From assembly GCA_045592625.1 (NCBI GenBank), contig JAZNVC010000004.1, forward strand, positions 124,001 through 188,000: 64,000 bases of DNA. The letters run 5' to 3'. A program made the position numbers and the translations under genes. Source of the DNA: SIG607 sp045592625 (GTDB taxonomy: Bacteria > Bacillota > Clostridia > Oscillospirales > Acutalibacteraceae). The notes beneath the pieces were generated by a model. The model was not told the origin of the DNA. It did no database searches and worked only from the letters and a program-made list of their open reading frames with translations. Below, piece by piece: positions 1 through 8,307 of the stretch. Position 1 is the first letter of the stretch; the number at the start of each line of letters is the position of its first letter.

Positions 1-1300
1 TGCTCATAGCCTTTACTTTAGAGGGTTCTTGCTCATACTCGGTAATACCGTTTTTCATTATCCCCTCAATAACGGTAGGCTTATGATAAACACCGCCACA
101 AGCTATAGCTTCGTAAAGAGACAAAAGGGTTACGGGAGAAGCCATAAGACTGCCCTGACCAATGGATAGGTTGGCAAGTGCAAGAGAACTTTCAAGATCT
201 TTTGTGTCGGGCATTTTTTCATTCTTTGTTTCTACTCCTTTGCACAGTTCTTTTTTATATCCAAAACCAAACACAGAAGCGGTTTTTACTATATTTTCAG
301 CCTTTACTAAAGGTGCTAAACTGTAAAAGAAACTGTTACAGGAAAAGGAGAGTGCATCGTATAAATTAACGTTACCGTGTCCCTCACTTTTGTGACAGGA
401 AAATTCCTTGTTTCCTATTAAGTTTTTTCCGGTACAGTTAACCGAAAAGCCTTTTGTTTGTTGCCCCTCAAGACAAGAAACGGCTACACAGGGTTTGAAA
501 ACCGAGCCCACGTTAAAGCTCATAAGACATCTGTTTAAAAAGGGTGCATCCTCGCTGTTTAAACTTTCTTTAATATTGTTTGCATCAAAGTTCGGTCGGC
601 TTACCATTCCCCTTATCTTTCCGCTTCCCGCTTGGCTTATAATAACTGCACCTTTTTCCAAATCAGCAGTTACCTCTTCAAGTATTTTTTGTACGTTTTT
701 ATCTATTGTCAGTACCACTCCGTTAAACCGCACCTCTTTATGCTCGTTTACCTGAGGTTCTATACCGCTGAGCATCTCGCCGTTTGCCGAAGTAAAAAGT
801 TTTACAGTTAATTTTTTATTGCTTGAAAGAATGTCGTCATAGGCTTTTTCTATTCCCGAAACACCTTGATTTTCATTATTCAGATATCCCAAAAGATGAG
901 AACAAAATCCGCTTTCGGTTATATGATCCGAGCTTTTAACAGTCACTATACCTGCACATTTTATTTCTTTTTTAACCTCTATAATTACCGCCTTTTGATT
1001 TTTAAGTTTAGCAAGTACCTCCAGTTTTTCTTCTCCGTAAAGCACGTTACTGACATACATTACGGCTGTAGGCGTAGGGGTTACAACAGCATATATTTTC
1101 TCTTTATCCTCTGTAAGTATATCACCGTTTGTATCAAAGATATTTCCTCTTAAATTCGAAAGGGTAATAACCTTTACGTTTTGTTCGCTTGATACCTTTA
1201 TTTTTTCATCCTCCATTATAAGCATTATACGGACAATTCCTCCTAAAAAGAGTGCGAAAACAAGTACTAAGCAAATAGAAATTCTTAATGGTTTAAACAA
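1..1300 (-). CDS. Class B penicillin-binding protein (transpeptidase), C-terminus cut by window edge
   Basis: Peptidoglycan DD-transpeptidase of the PBP2/SpoVD type; it cross-links the wall on the outer face of the membrane. Reading the minus strand from about 1300 gives an open frame of some 433 codons that runs off the window. It begins with a basic stretch and one membrane segment (about residues 4-25), then a dimerisation-like region, then the transpeptidase domain with NVGSVFKP (catalytic Ser of SxxK, near 510-490) and FSCN (SxN, near 330). The KTG motif would lie beyond the edge. I chose the TTG at 1300-1298 because GGGGTGA lies 5 nt upstream; a GTG at 1309 is in frame but has no ribosome site. 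The gene follows the U32 gene, and its ribosome site sits in the 3' arm of a terminator-like hairpin. Whether it is the vegetative or the sporulation paralogue cannot be told here. Confidence 0.85.
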   Translation of the reverse strand, partial: MFKPLRISICLVLVFALFLGGIVRIMLIMEDEKIKVSSEQNVKVITLSNLRGNIFDTNGDILTEDKEKIYAVVTPTPTAVMYVSNVLYGEEKLEVLAKLKNQKAVIIEVKKEIKCAGIVTVKSSDHITESGFCSHLLGYLNNENQGVSGIEKAYDDILSSNKKLTVKLFTSANGEMLSGIEPQVNEHKEVRFNGVVLTIDKNVQKILEEVTADLEKGAVIISQAGSGKIRGMVSRPNFDANNIKESLNSEDAPFLNRCLMSFNVGSVFKPCVAVSCLEGQQTKGFSVNCTGKNLIGNKEFSCHKSEGHGNVNLYDALSFSCNSFFYSLAPLVKAENIVKTASVFGFGYKKELCKGVETKNEKMPDTKDLESSLALANLSIGQGSLMASPVTLLSLYEAIACGGVYHKPTVIEGIMKNGITEYEQEPSKVKAMS

Positions 1301-1333
1301 AAAAATCACCCCAAGTAGTTTTACTCAGGGTGA
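1299..1333 (-). terminator. Terminator-like hairpin overlapping the PBP ribosome site
   Basis: On the minus strand a 12-bp stem (UCACCCUGAGUA pairing with UACUUGGGGUGA, two G-U pairs, loop AAAC) is followed by seven U. It starts 6 nt after the stop of the U32 gene. The 3' arm contains GGGGUGA, the only ribosome site for the PBP, and the U-tract runs into its TTG start. I see no promoter between hairpin and start codon. Confidence 0.75.
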
Positions 1334-1338
1334 AAAAA

Positions 1339-2568
1339 TTATTCGTTTTTCATTCTTAAAAGAGAACCTACAGGAACTTCTCTTTCATAAGGAATTTTAA
1401 CGGTCATCATAGGATGCGGGGCGTTATCAATAGCATTATCATTCCCGTCGTAAAGCTCTTTTACCGTAAAGGTAAAGGGCTTTTCTTTAACCGCAAGACA
1501 GTCAAATTCCTGACCGACAAAAAATTTATTTTTCATTATAGCAACAATTTTTCCGTCTTCGTATCCCGTTACAACGGCGGCTACCGAATAATCACGCACA
1601 TATCCTGCACTTTCATAGGTCTGATTTGGTGTGCCGAAATAAAAACCCGTACTATATGGACGGTGGCTTATTTTATCAAGCTCTTCATTGATAAATCCTT
1701 CCAGTTTCCACTCACCGTCTGCATTTTTCAGACTGTCAAGGGCGGCTCTGTAAGCATTGGTAGTAACAGCAACATAATAATGAGATTTTGCCCTGCCTTC
1801 AATTTTAATACTGTCAACACCCGCTTGGCTTAGCCTATCCAGATAGGGTGCCATACACATATCGTTAGCATTCAAAATATAACTTCCCTTATCGGTATCT
1901 GTTATATCGAAATACTGTCCGGGGCGCTTTTCTTCCACAAGAGAATATTTCCAACGGCAAGGCTGTGCACAGTCTCCCCTGTTGGCATCTCTGCCGGTCA
2001 TATAACTTGAAAGAAGACATCTTGCAGAAAAGGAAACACACATAGCACCGTGAGCAAAACATTCAATTTCAAGGTCTTTAGGGGTTTTATCTCTTATTTC
2101 CTTTATTTCTTCAAGGGAAAGTTCACGAGCAAGTACTACCCTTTTTGCACCCATTTCATAAAAAGCATTTGCCGTAACGTAATTACATATGCCCGACTGC
2201 ACAGAAACGTGAAGTTCGGGAGTGGGAGCATATTTTTTAATAAGAGAAATTGTTCCTATATCACTTGCTATTATGGCGTCAACCTTTACTTTTTCAAGGA
2301 ACTTAAGGAAATTTGGCAGACGCTCCATTTCTTCATTATGGGGAACTACATTACAGGCAACGTGTACCTTTACTCCCCTTGAGTGAGCATATTCTATACC
2401 CTTTATTAAATCTTCTTCGCCGAAATTACTGGCGGCGGTACGCATACCGAATTCTTCGCCTGCAAGATATACTGCATCGGCACCAAAGTCAACGGCTGCC
2501 ATAAGTCGTGTCAAATCTCCCGCAGGGCATAAAAGTTCGGGAATTTTTTTATTAGTCCAGGTATTCAT
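1339..2568 (-). CDS. Peptidase U32 family protein (TrhP-like tRNA hydroxylation factor)
   Basis: Member of family U32, whose bacterial members include TrhP (prephenate-dependent tRNA uridine hydroxylation) and RlhA (23S rRNA hydroxylation) rather than true peptidases. The 409-residue protein opens with ELLCPAGD, typical of the family, and carries the Cys-rich signature around residues 168-205 (ECFAHGAMCVSFSARC, then GDCAQPCRW), whose Cys residues bind an Fe-S cluster in characterised members. Length fits the long TrhP form. Its start overlaps the end of mltG by 17 nt, so the two are probably coupled; in Bacillus the same genes neighbour each other (yrrL with yrrN/yrrO), which favours the tRNA role. 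Family is secure; the exact RNA substrate is inference. Confidence 0.85.
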   Translation of the reverse strand: MNTWTNKKIPELLCPAGDLTRLMAAVDFGADAVYLAGEEFGMRTAASNFGEEDLIKGIEYAHSRGVKVHVACNVVPHNEEMERLPNFLKFLEKVKVDAIIASDIGTISLIKKYAPTPELHVSVQSGICNYVTANAFYEMGAKRVVLARELSLEEIKEIRDKTPKDLEIECFAHGAMCVSFSARCLLSSYMTGRDANRGDCAQPCRWKYSLVEEKRPGQYFDITDTDKGSYILNANDMCMAPYLDRLSQAGVDSIKIEGRAKSHYYVAVTTNAYRAALDSLKNADGEWKLEGFINEELDKISHRPYSTGFYFGTPNQTYESAGYVRDYSVAAVVTGYEDGKIVAIMKNKFFVGQEFDCLAVKEKPFTFTVKELYDGNDNAIDNAPHPMMTVKIPYEREVPVGSLLRMKNE

Positions 2569-3727
2569 ATATCCATTTATTCTCCCGTTTAAGACGGTTT
2601 ATAGTATTAACCTGCTGATTGTAGGTTTTGTGAAAATAAAATTTTCCGCTACTGTCGGTAACAAAATAAAAATAGCCTTCAAAGTTCTTTTCGGGATAAA
2701 GCACAGCATTTATTGCGGCACTACCCACAGTACAAAGAGGTCCCGGAGGCAGTCCCAAAACCTTATAGGTATCGTATCTGCCATCATCACCGCTAAAGGC
2801 ATTGCCGTAATAGCAGGTAGGCGAAGAACCAAGTTTTTCTCCTCTGTTTAAACGGTTATAAAAGACCGCTGCAACTTTAGGCATTGCTTCTCCCGCATTA
2901 CCCGCCTCCATTTGAATAATAGAGGCAAGTGTGAGCACTTCATTTACACTCATATTTATTTCCTGAGCACGTTCCACCATTTCACTTGTAAACTTTTTGC
3001 GCATATTTTCTATCATTTTTTCAAGGGCAAGTTTAGCACATTCCTTTGATTCATATGCGTAAAACTGATAGGTATCGGGGAAAATATATCCTTCAAGAGC
3101 CACATAGGTTTTATCCTTATTTATATCTGCAAGAAGGTAACCGTCAAGAGAGGCATTTTTTACAGCTTCAATGAAATCCTCCTTTTTGCACACACCCGCT
3201 TTTTCCAGCAAGGTAGCAACACCCGGTATGGTAACATTATTTCCGTTTACGTTTTTAACGTAATCGTAAATTCCCGTACCCTCAGGAATAGTTACACGCA
3301 CAATGGAGGCTTCACCCTGCTTTGAAAGGATTTTCACAATGTCTTGGTAGCTGCTTTTTTCCTTTATTTCATAGCTTCCGAATTTAAAGTCCTGTCCATA
3401 GCCTTTAAATTTGCAGTAGGCTTTAAAAAGGGTTGCACTTTTAATGGCTCCCCCTTGTTGCAGAGCATCGGCTATCTGATAAGCAGAAGAGCCCTTTTCA
3501 ATATTCACCGTAACGGTTTTTCTGTTACCTCCGTTTATCTCGGTTATAACAAGAGAGCTGAAAATCAAAGCCGCAGCAAGAATTACACAAAGAATAGAAA
3601 TAACGGCAATTTTAACGTTTTTTTTCTTTTTATTTTTCTGTCTTTGTTCACGTTTTTCTTCCGCACGGGAAAGCATACCTTCAAAATCCTCTTGGCTGGG
3701 CATAATTTCTTTATTTTCTTCGTTCAT
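2552..3727 (-). CDS. mltG: Endolytic murein transglycosylase MltG
   Basis: Cuts nascent glycan strands to release them from the membrane. The 391-residue protein has a charged cytoplasmic N-terminus (K/E/R-rich, 1-36), one membrane segment (about 38-62), a LysM-like region and the YceG catalytic domain. ALEGYIFPDTYQF (about 210-222) and ASIIQMEAG (268-276) are visible; Glu274 aligns with the catalytic Glu218 of E. coli MltG. The first Glu of the common EKE triplet is Gln here, but that is not the catalytic one. FYNRL and LPPGPL follow as usual. It sits 1 nt after the DJ-1 gene and overlaps the U32 gene, in the thyX operon. Confidence 0.93.
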   Translation of the reverse strand: MNEENKEIMPSQEDFEGMLSRAEEKREQRQKNKKKKNVKIAVISILCVILAAALIFSSLVITEINGGNRKTVTVNIEKGSSAYQIADALQQGGAIKSATLFKAYCKFKGYGQDFKFGSYEIKEKSSYQDIVKILSKQGEASIVRVTIPEGTGIYDYVKNVNGNNVTIPGVATLLEKAGVCKKEDFIEAVKNASLDGYLLADINKDKTYVALEGYIFPDTYQFYAYESKECAKLALEKMIENMRKKFTSEMVERAQEINMSVNEVLTLASIIQMEAGNAGEAMPKVAAVFYNRLNRGEKLGSSPTCYYGNAFSGDDGRYDTYKVLGLPPGPLCTVGSAAINAVLYPEKNFEGYFYFVTDSSGKFYFHKTYNQQVNTINRLKRENKWIYEYLD

Positions 3728-3728
3728 A

Positions 3729-4283
3729 TTATTCTCCGCACATCATCATTGATTTTTTAAGTTTTTCTACTGCACACTTGTCTTTTAAAATATACTCAGA
3801 AAGAGCAAAACCGAATTTATAGGCGGCACCCGGTCCCCAAGCGGTAATAACGGTACCTTCCTTTTGGCTTATAACAAGGGGCTTATTTATATATATTCCG
3901 TCTATCCCCTCTTCAAAAGAGGGGTAGCAGGTAAACTCTCTGCCCTTTAAAAGAGATAGTTTGCCAAGCACACTGGGTGCGGCACAAAGAGCACTTATAA
4001 GCACCTTTTTTTCGGCACATCTTAGTAAAAGTTCATTTAATTCCTTGCTGTTTTGCAAATTAAGAGTACCCGGCATACCTCCGGGCAAAACTACGGCAGA
4101 AATATCACCAAAATCAGTCTCGGAAAAAACCTTATCGGCTTTAAAGGTTATACCGTGGCTTCCGGTAACATATTTACCTGTAACCCCAATGGTACAAACA
4201 TCTATTTTAAGCCTTCTTAATATGTCAATAGGCACAACAGCTTCGATTTCTTCAAAGCCTTCTGCCAAAAATACATAAACCAT
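3729..4283 (-). CDS. DJ-1/PfpI family protein (YajL/ThiJ-like)
   Basis: DJ-1 superfamily member of 184 residues. The family includes glyoxalase/deglycase-type and chaperone-like proteins; exact activity is uncertain. The nucleophile elbow ISALCAAPSVLGK places the reactive Cys near residue 100, and the conserved acidic residue lies in FLAEGFEEIEA near residue 10-13. VLPGGMPGT (about 67-75) forms the loop near the active site. Length and order match YajL-type DJ-1_PfpI proteins. Lies between tmk and mltG with gaps of 9 and 1 nt, so it is an operon passenger with no obvious pathway link. Confidence 0.88.
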   Translation of the reverse strand: MVYVFLAEGFEEIEAVVPIDILRRLKIDVCTIGVTGKYVTGSHGITFKADKVFSETDFGDISAVVLPGGMPGTLNLQNSKELNELLLRCAEKKVLISALCAAPSVLGKLSLLKGREFTCYPSFEEGIDGIYINKPLVISQKEGTVITAWGPGAAYKFGFALSEYILKDKCAVEKLKKSMMMCGE

Positions 4284-4292
4284 AATTTTCTC

Positions 4293-4955
4293 CTAAAGTA
4301 CCGATAATACTTGATTTAAAACATCCTGTGCAATATCTTCGATAGTTCTTGCCTCGCCGTCTTTTGCACAGCTTATTTTATCCCAACCCGAATAATCGGC
4401 GGTAAAAAGTGCAGATTTTCTGCAATGCTCAAGATACTGGGTATCCCTTTCGTGAATATCCTTTTTCTCCTCATCTCCGTTATATCTGCCTGTCATAAGC
4501 TTTTGAGAAACGTCAATGGGCATATCAAGAAAAATCACCTTATCAGGTTTTGGAATTCCCATTTTAAAATATTCAAAATCGTAAAGCCAATTAAGAAAAT
4601 CTTCCCACTTATCTTCAGGGAGTTTCGAGTTTTGGTGTACTGCATTTGAGGTAACATATCTGCCTGCAATAACTACTCCCCCGTTATTATAATATTCTCC
4701 CCAATATTTTTTAAAGGAAGCATAACGGTCAACTGCATAAAAGGTGGATGCCGCATATGCGTTTACATCTCCCGGCTTTTCACCAAACTTACCTGCAAGA
4801 TACATTTTAACCAGGGTGCTTGATTCATGCTCATAATCGGGGAAGGATACTGTACGGCAGTCTATTCCCATTTTTGTTAGATTTTCATATAAAAGGTCAA
4901 GCTGAGTGGATTTTCCGCTTCCGTCAAGACCTTCTATTACAATTAGTTTTCCCAT
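4293..4955 (-). CDS. tmk: Thymidylate kinase
   Basis: Phosphorylates dTMP to dTDP. The 220-residue protein has the P-loop EGLDGSGKST at residues 8-17, the base-binding DRYASFKKYW region near 83, and a lid-like Arg/Asp-rich stretch around 146-170. It is a little longer than the usual 205-215 residues. Its ATG shares the A of the upstream thyX stop (TAATG), which predicts translational coupling; the pair makes dTMP and then phosphorylates it. Confidence 0.93.
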   Translation of the reverse strand: MGKLIVIEGLDGSGKSTQLDLLYENLTKMGIDCRTVSFPDYEHESSTLVKMYLAGKFGEKPGDVNAYAASTFYAVDRYASFKKYWGEYYNNGGVVIAGRYVTSNAVHQNSKLPEDKWEDFLNWLYDFEYFKMGIPKPDKVIFLDMPIDVSQKLMTGRYNGDEEKKDIHERDTQYLEHCRKSALFTADYSGWDKISCAKDGEARTIEDIAQDVLNQVLSVL

Positions 4956-5731
4956 TATTTTTCACCGCTTTTAATTTTTTCGGTAAGTTCCTTCATTTCC
5001 TTAACTTTGCCGCAACTCATTTTTCCTTCGGGACAGGGACCAGAAACACAGGGAGGCCCTGCCTTTTTAAAGAGTGTGGGTGCAACCGAGCAAACCAGAG
5101 AAAGCATCTGATTTGCCACGTCTCTGATTTCCCATTGAGCACGTGAACAGCAACGGTGACGGAAAAAGTTAAGAAGTGACCTTGTGTTCATGGTCACTAT
5201 CATTTTTGTTTCACAGGCATTCGGAAGGACAAAACGTGCATCCTCTATAGCCTTTTTTTCGGCAGCTCTGTTTGCTGCCTTTTCATCCATTCCGCCACTT
5301 ATCATTTCCGAAAGGTGCTTGGCCTTTAAAACGGCGGTGATTTTATCGTAATCCTCTTGGTCTCTTCTCATAGACTCATTAAAGATTTCAAGAGCCTTAG
5401 GGCAGTTTTCAATTTCGGGCGGCAAAACGTATCCAAACTGCTTTTCGGTAACGTAACGCTGACTCTGAACCGAGAATGAAGCAATTCTGTGTCTTGTTAT
5501 CTGAGCAAGTAAAGCACGGGAAACACCCTCAATACCAAAGGTGAAGTAGGCGTGTTCAGTAGGACTTTCGTGACCGAGAGAACTTAACATATCAACAAAG
5601 TCAGCGGCTTTTTTTTCGTCAAGTCCCTCCCTTACAGTGTCGATACTTGCGGGACTGTAGCAAAGTTTTGCGGCACTTGCTATAGTAATTTCAGGGTCTG
5701 GAGTATAGGTCAAAAGTGTTACTTTCGGCAT
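4955..5731 (-). CDS. thyX: Flavin-dependent thymidylate synthase ThyX
   Basis: Converts dUMP to dTMP with methylenetetrahydrofolate and reduced FAD, independent of ThyA. The ThyX signature RHRIASFSVQSQRY (RHRxxSxxxxSxR type) is present near residue 80. I start at the ATG of MPKVTLL at 5731 because AAGGAG lies 8 nt upstream; an in-frame start at 5755 would include that ribosome site in the coding region. This gives 258 residues. First gene of the thyX-tmk-DJ1-mltG-U32 operon, with a near-consensus promoter upstream. Presence of thyX suggests, but does not prove, that the genome lacks thyA. Confidence 0.95.
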   Translation of the reverse strand: MPKVTLLTYTPDPEITIASAAKLCYSPASIDTVREGLDEKKAADFVDMLSSLGHESPTEHAYFTFGIEGVSRALLAQITRHRIASFSVQSQRYVTEKQFGYVLPPEIENCPKALEIFNESMRRDQEDYDKITAVLKAKHLSEMISGGMDEKAANRAAEKKAIEDARFVLPNACETKMIVTMNTRSLLNFFRHRCCSRAQWEIRDVANQMLSLVCSVAPTLFKKAGPPCVSGPCPEGKMSCGKVKEMKELTEKIKSGEK

Positions 5732-5773
5732 AGTTTTTTCTCCTTCATTTTTCAAAATATAAACGTTCAGTTT

Positions 5774-5802
5774 ATTATACCAAATTTTTTCAAGTTATTC
5801 AA
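5774..5802 (-). promoter_or_regulatory. Sigma-A promoter of the thyX operon
   Basis: Minus-strand TTGAAT (5802-5797), 17-nt spacer, TATAAT (5779-5774), about 43 nt upstream of the chosen thyX start. Confidence 0.8.
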
Positions 5803-5893
5803 TGAAATTTTACTTAATTTTGTCGAAAAGTACTTTATTATTTTAGAGTTTTATGTTAATATATATACAGAAGGTCAAAAGGGAGGAAAAATA

Positions 5894-7030
5894 ATGGCAT
5901 CTATTGATTTAACACACACACCATACGGCGACCTCGCAATAGTAAGTATGCGCGGTTGTGAAGACATTGCTGCCAAGGTTGACTACTATCTTATGCAGTG
6001 GCGCGGAATGCCTTGTGAGCACAGTTACGTAATTAAAGCTAACTGTCCTCGTTTTGGAACAGGTGAAGCTAAGGGTGTACTTAACCACACCGCACGCGGA
6101 CTTGACGCTTTTATTATCTGCGACTGTTTCAATCACGGCGTTACCTACAAAATGTACGGTAAAGAAGTACCAATGAGTCCTGACGATCATTTTCAGGATT
6201 TGAAGAGAATTATCGCTGCTTTCGGCGGTAAGGCAAGAAGAATTACGGTTATTATGCCTATGCTTTACGAAGGCAGACAGCACAGAAGAAGCACCAGAGA
6301 GTCTATGGACTGTGCTATTGCTCTTCAGGAACTTATTAATATGGGCGTAAAGAACATCATTACCTTTGACGCTCACGACCCTAGAGTAAATAACGCAATT
6401 CCCCTCGACGGTTTTGATAACGTTCAGGCCACCTATCAGATGATTAAGGCTCTTCTTAAGAACGTTCCCGACGTTAAGCTTGATAAGGACCATACTATGA
6501 TAGTATCCCCCGACGAAGGCGGTATGGGAAGATGTATTTACTATTCTTCGGTTTTAGGCCTACCTCTCGGTATGTTCTATAAAAGAAGAAACTATTCGGT
6601 TATAGTTAACGGTAAAAACCCCATTGAAGCTCACGAATTCTTGGGCAACGACGTTAAGGGAAAAGACCTTATTATTGTTGACGATATGATTTCTTCGGGC
6701 GAATCCATGCTTGACGTTTCGGCAAGACTCAAGAAGGAAGGTGCAAAAAGAGTATTTATCTTCTCCACCTTTGGTCTTTTTGTTGACGGATACGATAAAT
6801 TCGACGAATATTATAAAAACGGACTTATTGATAAAATCTTTACCACAAACCTTATATATAATGAGCCCGAACTTCTCACAAAAGAGTGGTACTGCAACGT
6901 TAATATGGCAAAATACATTGCACTTTTAGTAGATACTCTTAACTGTGACAACTCCATAAGCGAACTATTAAATCCCATTGACCGTATAAAGAATATTGTT
7001 AAAAAATATAACGATAACGGCAAAATTTAA
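5894..7030 (+). CDS. prs: Ribose-phosphate diphosphokinase (PRPP synthetase), long form
   Basis: Makes PRPP from ribose 5-phosphate and ATP for nucleotide, His and Trp synthesis. The 378-residue protein is longer than the classical 310-320 residue Prs and diverges at the N-terminus, but keeps the core: a ribose phosphate/catalytic-loop region with FYKRRNY (about 229-235) and the PRPP-binding signature LIIVDDMISSGES (about 256-268). FDAHDPRVNNAIP (about 157-169) replaces the classical flexible loop LHAxQIQGFF. It is transcribed alone; GGGAGGAAAA precedes the ATG and a terminator follows. The upstream 5820-5865 region is AT-rich with no convincing -35. Belongs to the divergent PRPP synthetase group common in Clostridia; a paralogue elsewhere is possible. 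Confidence 0.88.
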   Translation: MASIDLTHTPYGDLAIVSMRGCEDIAAKVDYYLMQWRGMPCEHSYVIKANCPRFGTGEAKGVLNHTARGLDAFIICDCFNHGVTYKMYGKEVPMSPDDHFQDLKRIIAAFGGKARRITVIMPMLYEGRQHRRSTRESMDCAIALQELINMGVKNIITFDAHDPRVNNAIPLDGFDNVQATYQMIKALLKNVPDVKLDKDHTMIVSPDEGGMGRCIYYSSVLGLPLGMFYKRRNYSVIVNGKNPIEAHEFLGNDVKGKDLIIVDDMISSGESMLDVSARLKKEGAKRVFIFSTFGLFVDGYDKFDEYYKNGLIDKIFTTNLIYNEPELLTKEWYCNVNMAKYIALLVDTLNCDNSISELLNPIDRIKNIVKKYNDNGKI

Positions 7031-7041
7031 AAGATAAGTTA

Positions 7042-7079
7042 AGCGGATGAACCTTTAAAGTTCATCCGCTTTTATTTTT
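7042..7079 (+). terminator. Intrinsic terminator after prs
   Basis: AGCGGATGAAC (7042-7052) pairs with GTTCATCCGCT (7060-7070), an 11-bp perfect stem, followed by TTTATTTTT. Confidence 0.9.
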
Positions 7080-7172
7080 GCGTTAATATAAAAAAATAAT
7101 ACTCCTATAGGTGCTGAATATTTATACTCTTTTTAAAATTTTTCAGAGTAATCACGCATAAAATTCACTACT

Positions 7173-8297
7173 CTATTTTTTAATAAATTTTCTTTTAATT
7201 CTTCTGAGCATTCTTCCAAAATCCGACATATAAACCGTTTTATAAATAAGATAGGAAAGGCTTGATATATGAACAGTTTTATCCTTTTTAATAAAGGCTA
7301 TCGCTTTACCTATTATTCTTTCTTTATCAAAGGGCTCGTCTCTGCTGATTAAAGCATCTCCCTGAGTAAAAACGGTATTATTTTTAATTTTTATTATCCT
7401 GTGTAGAGCAAAATTTCCGTTACTTTTTCTAAATAATATTACGTCGCCCTTTTTATACTTTGAAAATCGCCTTAAAGTTACACTTTCTCCCGATAAAAGA
7501 AGCGGCCGCATACTGTAACCGTTGGTAGTAAACGTAACCTCTTTGCCAAGACTGAGCATTTCTTCCATAACGGTAAATATACTGTCAAGACAGACCTTTA
7601 TATCGGTATTCATTTTATCATATGACATTTTTGCCGCCGAAACATCGGTGTTGCACTTCATTTTATAAAGCTTTGCTACACTTAATATTTTATCGGTAAC
7701 ACTCAGTCTCAGGGATACCCTGTCTTCACCAAGCATACCGGGAGATTGTTTTAAAAACAGCGGCAAGGCAGTGGCGATATCTGTTTGCTCAATAAAATTT
7801 TCTTCGCCTCGTTCAATAAAACAAATGCCTCCCAGCAAAAAGCCTTTATTAATGCTTTTGTCGTGCTTTCCGCTAAAGGGAGTACCGTAAACCATAGGCT
7901 GTCCGTTCACAATTCTTATAGCAGGTTTGTCATCGTTTACTATTACGGCACCGTCAATACACTTGGTCCAAAGGGTAGTATGGGTTGATTTTCCAACACC
8001 GGAATCGGCAGAGAAAAGATAGGCCGCATTACCTACGGCAACAGCCGAAGAGTGAAGCATCAGCCCATCAAAATCAAGGAGTTTATCGTAAAACAATGCT
8101 CCCATTAAAAGATATTCTATTTCACCGTCATCAAGTCCCTTAAATTTTTCCTTTGCACGAAGGGTTGCCTTTTCGGGCACAGATAACACAATATCGGGAT
8201 TGGCAGTCTTAAAAAGATACGCCTGAGCCTGTTTTTTTAGGCGGTCATATTTAATATCCATTGCCACCGTAACATCTGCTATTTTATAGGTAAGCAT
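7173..8297 (-). CDS. Fusion of an HPr-kinase-like P-loop domain and an S26 signal-peptidase-like domain
   Basis: 374 residues from the ATG at 8297 (GAGGTG lies 6 nt upstream; the in-frame GTG at 8306 has none). Residues about 1-220 resemble HprK-like proteins found in peptide-maturation loci: HSSAVAVG, then the Walker A SADSGVGKST (96-105) and YGTPFSGKHD. Residues about 235-374 resemble signal peptidase I/SipW: GYSMRPLL (likely nucleophile Ser262), GDVILF, ALHRIIKI (likely His299 in the place taken by Lys in most bacterial enzymes) and TQGDA with a downstream Asp. No membrane segment is evident, which is odd for a signal peptidase. It is the last gene after dnaE. Substrates are unknown and no RiPP precursor or PqqD-like gene is adjacent. 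Domain calls are by motif; function is not claimed. Confidence 0.75.
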   Translation of the reverse strand: MLTYKIADVTVAMDIKYDRLKKQAQAYLFKTANPDIVLSVPEKATLRAKEKFKGLDDGEIEYLLMGALFYDKLLDFDGLMLHSSAVAVGNAAYLFSADSGVGKSTHTTLWTKCIDGAVIVNDDKPAIRIVNGQPMVYGTPFSGKHDKSINKGFLLGGICFIERGEENFIEQTDIATALPLFLKQSPGMLGEDRVSLRLSVTDKILSVAKLYKMKCNTDVSAAKMSYDKMNTDIKVCLDSIFTVMEEMLSLGKEVTFTTNGYSMRPLLLSGESVTLRRFSKYKKGDVILFRKSNGNFALHRIIKIKNNTVFTQGDALISRDEPFDKERIIGKAIAFIKKDKTVHISSLSYLIYKTVYMSDFGRMLRRIKRKFIKK

Positions 8298-8307
8298 TGT
8301 TTTCACC

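Noticed and set aside
480..560. Possible frameshift in the PBP gene before the SxxK motif
   Set aside because: A recount of the A-run at 537-541 (five A) shows that one frame continues without a break from the transmembrane segment to GSVFK.
1414..1833. Long plus-strand frames opposite the U32 gene and elsewhere (e.g. 22423-22917, 41207-41782)
   Set aside because: They lie antisense to well-supported genes and have no ribosome site or family motif.
2850..3560. MltG with catalytic Glu replaced by Gln
   Set aside because: Counting positions shows that the catalytic Glu of E. coli MltG corresponds to the second Glu of the EKE triplet, which is kept here (Glu274).
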